NCBI RefSeq assembly: GCF_029168945.1
Contig: NC_083604.1
Location: forward strand, 76,576,733 to 76,640,732
Direction: 5' to 3'
DNA length: 64,000 nucleotides
From: Cannabis sativa
Taxonomy: Eukaryota > Streptophyta > Magnoliopsida > Rosales > Cannabaceae
Shown here: positions 55,470 through 64,000 of the stretch, in pieces
How positions within the stretch are numbered: position 1 is the stretch's first letter
How the letters are laid out: each line of letters opens with the position of its first letter
Made by a program: the position numbers and the translations under genes
Notes under the pieces: model-generated
What the model was told of the DNA's origin: nothing
Databases searched by the model: none
What the model saw: the letters and a program-made list of their open reading frames with translations, nothing else

Positions 55470-56213
55470 TGTTGACCGAGGTTTTCGGCAACCAATATAA
55501 TAATAGTATTTAAGAGAGCTGTAAGGAATTAATGAGAGAGATTTTTACGTGGTTGGGGCATTAATGAGCCTTAGTCCACGAGTCTGTGTATTTATGAGTG
55601 TATTTATTACAAAGAATGTTCTTGGTGGTTTTCCTCTCTAGTTCTTATGAAACCCAGAATTCTCGACCCATGCCTTAATGAGTTTGGGGTATTTATAGTG
55701 TTTTTGTGAGGTGATCCCTAGAATTGAGGTACATGTCTTTCTGTAATTTTTAGTTAAGGCACACATTCCCAATGGATACATCATAAAAAATGCATGGTCT
55801 AATCCCTAGGCTTTGTAGGGTTTAATGGACGTAGTCCTTTATCCTTCTTGACTGATGTGATTTCTCATAAAGTAGTCGTCACTAGGCTTACTAATCATAG
55901 CGTAGTAGCTGCACAAAGGGGGTTACACCGTCAGACTTTAAGACATATGGCAGTTTCAATACGCCTTCTCCCATGCGACATTAAATGAGAGGTGACTGTT
56001 CAGATAGGATTTGACACCTCCCGGAGATGCTTTGTTGTAGCTTTGCTCTCCGGGAGTATGTGAAACTCACATGCCTTCTCCGGGAGGCATGTTAGATGTT
56101 GATCCCTTTGACTATAGAGACTTAGCTGAATTATCCCAACGTTGAACCCCTTCAGTCTACGTGTCTTAATCCGGTTGGTCCACGTATTTTGGACAAAAGT
56201 AGGGGCAATAGAT
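55470..56213 (+). mobile_element. Probable solo or truncated LTR
   Basis: It starts TGTTGACCGAGGTTTTCGGC and contains the phrase GTGGTTGGGGCATTAATGAG-CCTTAGTCCACGAG, which is common in plant LTRs, plus a TATTTATAG TATA-like site. It ends in a segment like GGTTGGTCCACGTATTTTGG. No coding interior or partner LTR is present, and no target duplication was found. Only its last 55 or so bases are repeated, inverted, at 50994-51047. Confidence 0.45.
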
Positions 56214-56884
56214 GTCAAAATTAAAGATAAAATAAAATGGACCTAAAATGGATGTATTGATGCACCATTATCTTTTTCGGTATCTAAAAAACTACTTAGT
56301 CCAATTTTTTTTATAATCGTATTCATTATAGTTATTTAACTTGGGGCACACTGCCCTATTCATTAACATATAGTTCACTTAATAAAAAATTTGATTGAAT
56401 TGTTAAAACGTGATGTAAATTTGGTACATAATAAATGTTATATTAAATTTGTAACAATATTTCTTATAATGTAAAATTTGTAAATGTACAATTTTATTAT
56501 AAATTTTTATACTACTTTTATTATTTTATTTATATATTTAACTATTATATTATTGATGAACTAATTATATTCTTTTTTTATTATTTTATATAATAAAATA
56601 ATAATAATATTGATGATAAAGTTATTATATTTTTTATACTTTAAACAAAAATATTAAATTATGCATCAAGTTTGATAATCGTGCATTGAAACACAATGCT
56701 AAAAATTTAAAGTGTTTAATGTCAACATTTTCACTTAGTATCTTTCACTATCTTTGTTGGGATGATGCCTCTAGTGCACTCACCTTAATTTAGTAGAATA
56801 AAAAACTATTGTTAGCTTGATCAATTGAGAATTTTTCAATTGCAAATGTCAATTAAAATTTAAAGATGATAAATAACATATTTA

Positions 56885-57649
56885 GAGCTCATTTAGTACA
56901 TCGTGATGTATTGTATTGTATAGTATTTGTGTTAGATTGAATTTTATTGTATTAGTATTATTTAATACAATACTATATTTGGTATTAACTTATACTAATA
57001 GGTTATGTAAAATTATAAATTCTTTACAATAAACTCGACCTCAGTTTTGACTCAGACCGAACCCCAGACCCGAACCCTAGACCCGAAACATGCGCTAGAC
57101 TCGGACTCGAACCCCGGACCCAGACTTGGACCCCAAACCCAAACTCGGACCCCAGACCTAGACCACAGACCCGGACCCAACCCTGGTCTAGGTCTGATTT
57201 TAGGTATGGTTTTGGGCTCGTGATTTGGGTCTTGGTCCGGGTTCAGGTCTGGGGTCAAGGACCCAGTTTGCGTTCGGGTCCGGGTCTGGGTTCAAGTTTG
57301 AGTTCGGATTCGGGTTCGGGGTCCAGGGTCTAGGTATGGGGTCCGGTCTTGGTCCAGATTCGGGGTCGGGGTCGGGTTTGGATTCGGGTCCTGGGTCCAG
57401 GTTCAAGGTTTGGGTTTAGGTTCAAGTCTGAAGTCCGAGTCCAAGGCTAGGATTGAGGTTGACCCTAGACCCTTTTTAAATATTATAATACAAGCTAAAT
57501 ATGTTATTTGTTATGTATTAAATAATACGACACATTGTATTAAAATTTATGATCATAATAATTAATACAATACAATGTTTTATCAAAATATAATGTTATT
57601 TGTTATGTAATACAATACGATCCTTATACGGCCTACCAAATAAGTCCTT
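56885..57649. mobile_element. TIR element with GC-rich fold-back core, copy B
   Basis: The counterpart of 47659-48432, carried along in the segmental duplication. The core again flips from GACCC-type to GGGTC-type units (near 57185). Open frames on both strands of the core are low-complexity. Confidence 0.65.
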
Positions 57650-58144
57650 AAACATTTATCTCCACAGATTCATAGCATGGTTTCTCATGATATTGAGACA
57701 ACAAAAAAAAAAGGGTATGTTCCAAGAGATCACTAACCAAGTTCCTTAAGGTGAAAAATTACCTTATATATTAAGGCCTGCCTTAAAGTATTTGGTAAGT
57801 CCCCTTCTGCTATGAGATAATATTCAAAAATAAGAGGACATATAACCGATGAAACTCTATGAACTGAGAGGAAAATATATATTATAGTAACAAGTGATTG
57901 AAGAAATCAAGAGTGGCCACAATGACATAGAATATTCTTAATATAAGTACTTGATATATAGCCACCGTAGCATCATGTACTATGACACAAAAATTGTACA
58001 CAGATTGTCTAGCTCCTCATTATGATAAAAGCTCCAAGTGTGTTCAAATTCCAACTAACCTTCATAACTCTATGTCAAAGTTAACAACCCTTTACAAAGA
58101 CTCAGATAAAATCATTAATTTTTAAACTCTCTTCTTTTGGTACA

Positions 58145-58383
58145 TATTGCGGAATTGAGAGAGTGAATGAGGAAAAATATTATTGAATGAATGAATATGA
58201 ATTACAGAGGGGAACCGGCTTTATATACAATTGCAAGAACAAGTCCTAACTAACTTAACTAACACTAAAACCGACTCTAGAGTTAGTTGAATCAGTTAGA
58301 AGGATAGAATCAACTAACAACAATCAAACAGTAATAAACAGAACAACCGAACAATTAAACAGTAATAAACTGAAGTCTTAATA
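58145..58383 (-). repeat. 3' LTR of the minus-strand copia
   Basis: 239 bp; a one-base deletion relative to the other LTR. A run TCCCCCCC directly beyond it is the polypurine tract on the minus strand. Confidence 0.93.
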
Positions 58384-58391
58384 TCCCCCCC

Positions 58392-61300
58392 TCAAGGTGG
58401 ACTGTATAGGTTGTATACAGACATCTTGTTGATGTGAGTAGTGAGTGTTGTTGAGGGCAGTGGCTTTGTAAAAGCATCAGCTAGTTGTAGGTTGCTGGAG
58501 ACAGGAATTAAACGAATGGTGGAGTTGTTGATCTTATCACGAATGAAATGACAATCCAATTCGATATGTTTGGTGCGTTCATGGAAGGTGGGATTGTTGG
58601 CAATGTGAATAGCCGAGTGGTTATCACAGTAAATGAATGCAGGAGCATTTTGTGGAACTTGAAAGTCTTGTAGGAGATATTGCAACCATGTAAGTTCACT
58701 GGTGGTGGCTGCAAGAGCCCTATATTCCCGCTTCAAAGAGAACTTTTAAAATGGTTGTTTCTTTGTTTTCCAAGAGACCAAGCAATCTCCTAAGAAGATA
58801 CAAAAGCCTGTTGTAGATCGTCTAGTAACGGGACAAGAAGCCCAATCTGAGTCTGAAAACCCTCTGAGATGAAGAGAAGAGTTGCTGGGGTATAACAGCC
58901 CCTGCCCAGGGCTGCCTTTTAAGTACCTGAGCAGATGAGAAATGGCTTGCAAGTGTGTAGTTCGAGGGGCTGACATGAATTGGCTCAAGGTGTTAACCAC
59001 ATACGTAATGTCAGGTCTGGATAAGGTAAGGTAGAGCAATTTTCCAATTAGTTGTCGATATGCAGATGGGTTTGTCAAGGGCTCTCCTTGTTGATCATCA
59101 AGTTTATTCCTAGGATCCATAGGTGTTTTTGCTGGTTTACACCCTATATATCCATTATCTTCGAGGAGTTGCAAAGTGTATTGTCTTTGTGAGAGGAAAA
59201 GGCCATGTGAAGCACGAGCAATCTCGAAGCCAAGAAAATACTTGAGCTGTCCGAGGGCTTTGAGTTTAAATTGCTGATGTAGGGTAGCTTGAAGCTGATG
59301 TAACTCGGCAATGTTAGGTCCAGTGATGACAATGTCATCCACATAGACAAGCAAAGCAATAAATTTGTCATCCTTTCCACGAGTGAAGAGTGTATAGTCG
59401 GCCTTTGATTGCATGAATCCTTCTTGTAACAAGGCTGCTGTGAGTTTCTTGTACCACTGTCGTGATGATTGGCGAAGCCCGTAGATCGATTTATGGAGCT
59501 TACAAACCAGATTTGTACCTGTAGAATCACAATCAGCAAGTGTTAATCCAGGTGGCAAAGCCATATATACTTCTTCATTGAGATCCCCGTTTAAGAAAGC
59601 GTTGTTTATATCAATTTGTAAGGTATGCCATTGCTTAATTGTAGATATAGCAAGTAACAATTTAAAAGTAACCATTTTGGCTACGGGGGAAAAGGTGTCA
59701 AAGAAATCAAGGCCTTCTTGTTGCGTATAACCTTGAGCAACAAGTCTAGCCTTAAACCTTTCAACTGAACCATCACTATTGAGCTTAATCTTATAAACCC
59801 AACGACAACCAATAACCCTTCTATTAGGAGGAAGAGGCACCACACTCCAAGTTTTATTGTTCCTAAGGGCCGTGAGTTCAGAATTCATGGCATCAAGCCA
59901 TTGTTTGAATTGGATGGCTTGTTGGTATGTCTATGGTTCCTTCAAGGAAGTGACTGCAAGTATAAAGGCTTTGTAAGATTCAGTCAATCTTGCATATGAA
60001 AGATATTTATTTAAAGCATGGGGAGTAGAAGAAGTGTCCTGTATTGTTGAAAAACATTCAAAGTCGCGTAAATAGGCAGGGGGCCTTGAAACTCTAGTAG
60101 TTCTGCGAGGAATGTTGTCTGCATTTTCAGGTGCATTCTCTTGCATTTCAGTAACACTTGCTGGTGTGTTATCTTCAGGAAGGGCATCATCTTCATGATT
60201 GTTATCTGCACTGGAACTTGAGTTAGTGGGATTAATAGTAATCGGTTGATAGTCTCCAATATGAGTCTGGGATATATGTGGGGAAGGTATAACAGTTGTG
60301 ATAAAGGGGTCTACAGCAGTATTGGTTTCATTTAATTTAACGAAAGGGAATATGTGTTCATGGAACACCACATTCCTTGAGATGAATATCTGCTGGTTGT
60401 TGATATCATAGACACGATATCCTTTAACTCCTTGAGGATATCCAAGGAAAACACAAGTGCGTGCTCTAGGTTCAAACTTTGTCCTATGAGCAGTAAGAGT
60501 AGAAGCAAAAACCAGACATCCGAAAGTCTTAAGGTGCTGATATTCAGGTTGTTTGTTAAACAACAATTCATAGGGAGTTTTGTTGTGCAAAACAGCAGTA
60601 GGGGTTCGATTAATCAAGAATGCAGCAGTCATAATGCATTCTCCCCAAAATTTTATGGGCAAGTGAGCTTGAAAATACAAAGCTCGAGCAACATTGAGCA
60701 AGTGCTGGTGCTTTCTTTCAGCAACCGCATTTTGTTCAGGAGTTTCAACACAAGTGAAGTCATGCATAATTCCATTTTTCAAGAAAAGATCTTTGAAAGT
60801 AAGCTCGGGGGCATTGTCAGATCTAAAGGTTTTAATCATGCAATTGAATTGATTTTTGACATAAGATAGAAATTGTGGGATGATATTTAAAGCATCAGAC
60901 TTATGTTTTAAAAGGTAAATCCAAGTAAATCTAGAATGGTCATCCACAAGGGTAAGAAAATATCTGAAATTTGAGTGAGAAGGAACATGGTAAAGGCCCC
61001 AAATGTCACAATGCACAAGATCAAAAATTTTGCCAGCAAGATTATTGTTATTTGGAAAGGGAAGTCTCTTTTGTTTAGCCATAGGACAAACATAACAAGG
61101 AGAGTTTTTATGCAGGGCAGAGGTGTTACAATTGAGTTTATTTCCTAACAATTTCAAGCATTTATCAGATAAGTGTCCTAGTCTAGCATGCCAAACATCA
61201 GCAGAAACACTAAGAATAGGGGCAGCAGCAGGTGTTGGATCCAGTATGTAAAGACCATCCTTGGATTCACCTCTGCCAATCGTCCTCTTGTTGGGTAGAT

Positions 61301-61703
61301 CCTGCAAGACAAAAGCATCAGTGGTAAACTTGATTTTGAGACAATTGTCTCGGGTTAGACAGCTTATGGAGATAATATTATACTTGAAATTTGGTACAAA
61401 GAGAACATTGTTTAATGTTATTTCCTCTGTAATGATAACAGTGCCACTTTGGTGAACGACAACACAGTCCCCATTAGGCAATAATAATCTCGTAGGCTTA
61501 GTATTATAAACACAGCGAAATAGATTTATGTTAGAACATATATGCCTAGTGGCTCCCGAGTCTAGAATCCATGAGTTATGTATAGGAAAATCAAGTATGT
61601 TTGACATTACAATACCTGAATTACTCCGCAAGAGCCGCATCCGATTTTGGAATGTTGGTTCTTTGTCATTCACTACCGTATTCAGAGTTGCGGTATTGCA
61701 CAT
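58392..61703 (-). pseudogene. copia pol: protease, integrase, RT and RNase H with two stop codons
   Basis: A single minus-strand frame runs from 61703 to 58392 and is broken only by TAG at 59931-59933 and TAA at 58746-58748. Protease has WILDSGATRHICS. The HHCC/pre-integrase region has WHARLGHL and CYVCPMAKQKR. The integrase core keeps its acidic triad (HCDIWG, FRSDNAPE, NAVAERKH). RT has WVYKIKLNSDG, NAFLNGDL and the catalytic YVDD; RNase H has DSDWASCPVTRRSTTG and ADAFTKPL. Near the TAA the usual S-AEAEYRAL motif is altered (KREYRAL), so a catalytic Glu region may be damaged too. It is otherwise full length for the family. Confidence 0.92.
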
Positions 61704-62781
61704 TAGTTAATCGAGGCAACAAAGTCTCGATTCTCTTCGAGTACCGCATGTTTTCGAGCCGCACTTGATTTGTCGCAATTGCGTCTTTGGTTTTATTTTT
61801 GTTGTATCCGTGAGGGTACCCATGGATTTTGTAACACTTCTCAATTGTAATGGCCAAGGACATCATTGAGCTGCAAAAGGGCCTCGTTTCTTTTCGGGTG
61901 GATAAGTCTTGTTTCCCGGGAATCGATTTGCCGGAATTCTTTATCTCCTTGGAATGCAAATGCAACTCCCGGATTTGGATCACAGGTGATGGTAGAATTT
62001 CCTTTTGATTTTCTTCGAGACAAGATGAAAAACTCGATTGATTTCAGGCAAGGGGTCCATAATCAATATGCTTCCACGAATTTGAGAGAAAGAATCAGAT
62101 AGCCCCATGAGGAATGACATGATATGTTCCATGTGGTGGTGTTCTTGAAGTTTCTTGACACCACCACAGGTGCATCCGTTGCAGACACAAGCAGGCCTGT
62201 AATTCAACAACTGTTCCCATATAGTTTTCAGCTTCGTGTAATACATACTTACGGTCTGGTTCTCTTGCCTTAAGTTCATCAAACTTCTCCTTAAATTGTA
62301 TATGTGAGGACCGTTTCTTTGATGGAAACGAACTTTAAGATCAGACCATATAGCAGCAGCTGATTCATCGTACAAAATGCTAGAAGAAATTTCCTTAGAT
62401 ACAGAATTTAAGATCCAAGAAATCACTATGTTATTGTTTCTAAACCAAGCATTGTACATTAGAGTTTCAGAAGGTGAAGGTTTGGGAATGGTACTGTCTA
62501 AAAAACCCAGTTTATTTTTGACAGAAATGGCAAGAATCATAGCACGGCTCCAAGACATGTAATTATCTTGGCTGCCTGTGAAGAGGTCGGGGAGACGAGA
62601 ACATTACTGTGATTGTCTCCATGATGTAAGTAATACGGTGTGATGGATCTTCGAGATGACTCCGTTGAATGGCATGTTGATTCAGGTAAGTCTGCAATGT
62701 TGGATTAGATGAATCGCCAACCATGGCAGGTGCTCCGTTGTTGTCTTCGTCGTGAGTGGAGCTTTGATCGTCTGTAGCCAT
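61704..62781 (-). pseudogene. copia gag with frameshifts
   Basis: The ATG at 62781 opens MATDDQSSTHDEDNNGAPAM, and the frame is lost near 62565. The gag core continues in another frame (62558-61980: MSWSRAMILAISVKNKLGFL through CNGCTCGGVKKL to FLMGLSDSFSQIRGSIL). The zinc-knuckle region near 61850 (KCYKIHGYPHGY) lies in a third frame. At least two frameshifts prevent a complete Gag. Confidence 0.85.
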
Positions 62782-62926
62782 AGAAACGCCAAGGGAAGAA
62801 CAAAGGATCTTGAATCGAAGGAGAGTTCAGACAGAGTAGAACGAAACTCTTGCAGTGTAACGTCGCCGGAGAAGAAGCACGACGAGAAAACAGGAAGAAC
62901 GGATCAAGGGAAAGCATTCCTTTCCC

Positions 62927-62938
62927 GCTCTGATACCA
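62927..62938 (-). promoter_or_regulatory. Primer-binding site of the minus-strand copia
   Basis: On the minus strand it reads TGGTATCAGAGC directly after the 5' LTR, complementary to initiator tRNA-Met. Confidence 0.92.
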
Positions 62939-63178
62939 TATTGCGGAATTGAGAGAGTGAATGAGGAAAAATATTATTGAATGAATGAATATGAATTACA
63001 GAGGGGAACCAACTTTATATACAATTGCAAGAACCAAGTCCTAACTAACTTAACTAACACTAAAACCGACTCTAGAGTTAGTTGAATTAGTTAGAAGGAT
63101 AGAATCAACTAACAACAATCAAACAGTAATAAACAGAACAACCGAACAATTAAACAGTAATAAACTGAAGTCTTAATA
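62939..63178 (-). repeat. 5' LTR of the minus-strand copia
   Basis: 240 bp. The minus strand contains TATATAAAG as the likely TATA box. Confidence 0.93.
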
Positions 63179-63183
63179 GTACA

Positions 63184-64000
63184 CAAAATTTATAAGGGTT
63201 TCTTTTACTAGTTTTTTTTTTTCTACTTTTTTATTTGTTGTGTTGTCACTTTCCATAGTATATTGAAGGTACGTTCTTTAGTTTTGCAATTTCCTTCATT
63301 TTTAATCTAAAGTCTTTCGAATTGGAAGCAGATAGAAATTGGAGAAGTAAGAAATTTTACTTATAAGATCATGCTTACTTTACTCAACGATAATTAAGTT
63401 TGAAATAGAATCATTCTTCACAAATTAACCTTATTACTCTATTCTCAATTCAAGTTCCTAAATTAATAAAAGTATACTAATAAATTGAAATTAGATTATA
63501 CTCCAACAAGCTTAATTATCTCCAAATCTTTGCTAGAAAAATAATAGGTAATGTTTGTTGCAAAATTTTATTCTGAATTTATTTCTAATTAATTTATGAG
63601 AAATTTAACAAGTATAATTAAAGATTAGCAAAAGCGTACAAGAGTCTATAGAATCGACTTTAGAATAGTATGATCTTCTAATTTTACATTAAAATTTTCT
63701 TTGGAGCCTTTGTTTTAATAGATGATAGAGATTCAAGGATATGAAATGTTAGGATAAGATGCAAAATGGGGACCAATACCTATTTATTAATAACTATAAA
63801 AACAATAATTAATCATTTATTTACTATTTCTAATTTGACCCTTCATTAAATTAGAAATTGTCCTTATGATGTCTACATATTAAAATTATGACAATCATGC
63901 TTTTAAGTCATAAACTTTATTTTAAAATAAACCACATAAATTTGACTTATTTATATAATAACTCAACATATATTTTATATATACAATTCTAACCTTAATT
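63184..64000. other. End of duplicated block B, gene-free
   Basis: It is collinear with about 49068-49917 and has no coding sequence. The block continues past the window edge. Confidence 0.6.

Larger units (their letters stand above)
58145..63178 (-). mobile_element. Ty1-copia LTR retrotransposon, nearly full length, minus strand
   Basis: The 239- and 240-bp LTRs differ by about 3 substitutions and one indel, and the 5-bp duplication GTACA is perfect (58140-58144 and 63179-63183). All copia domains are present in order gag, protease, integrase, RT, RNase H, but gag is frameshifted and pol has two stops. The pre-insertion site is preserved at 49063-49067 in block A. LTR ends (TATTAAG...CAATA in element orientation) resemble those of the element at 12739-18109, suggesting the same lineage. 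Confidence 0.95.
56338..64000. repeat. Segmental duplication block, copy B (interrupted by copia)
   Basis: It matches 47126-49917 in direct orientation: AACTTGGGGCACACTGCC at the start, the GGGTC-core element, then the downstream gene-free DNA. It is interrupted at 58145-63178 by a copia element and continues to the window edge. No host gene lies in it. Confidence 0.9.

Overview
The window is nuclear DNA of a flowering plant, most likely a eudicot. It is AT-rich, its protein-coding genes carry GT-AG introns or plant-type single exons, and the families present are plant ones (P-class PPR protein, F-box protein, OVATE family protein, Ty1-copia elements, plant-type LINEs, MULE MITEs and a Helitron). 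The species cannot be fixed from the sequence; a Cannabaceae-like rosid is only a guess. There is no CRISPR array, operon, or organellar or bacterial DNA.

Layout. 1-1.3 kb: LINE remnant. 1.9-8.5 kb: two adjacent host genes, a mitochondrial-type PPR protein (intronless) and the splicing factor SF3B4 (nine coding exons). 9.3-10.4 kb: F-box gene. 11.1-12.1 kb: a LINE fragment split by a Mutator-type MITE. 12.7-18.1 kb: a young Ty1-copia element (240-bp LTRs, 5-bp target duplication) with an integrase deletion and a nested hAT-type element. 19.9-21.1 kb: an OVATE family protein gene on the minus strand. 22.9-26.7 kb: a second LINE copy split by a 2.8-kb Mutator-like element that carries gene-like exons. 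29.4-40.4 kb: a truncated MITE, a degenerate tandem array of about 165-bp units, and a 9.9-kb copia-type LTR element with nearly identical 1.85-kb LTRs but decayed coding sequence.

41-64 kb is a mosaic of duplicated blocks. One block (about 42.2-43.56 kb) recurs inverted at about 51.05-55.45 kb; another (about 47.1-49.9 kb) recurs in direct orientation at 56.3-64 kb. Later insertions affect only one copy, so the other copy gives the unoccupied site for a MITE (42809-43194), a Helitron (51424-54910) and a copia element (58145-63178). A single-copy gene of unknown function (245 aa) lies at 45.3-46.6 kb. The Helitron carries broken pieces of at least two host genes: the synaptonemal-complex gene ZYP1 and an NPF/PTR transporter.

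The host genes look like ordinary, separately transcribed plant genes. The most unusual material is in the transposable elements: the gene-capturing Helitron with an exact empty site, the exon-carrying Mutator-like element, the mobile-looking but coding-dead LTR element, and two GC-rich palindromic minisatellites.
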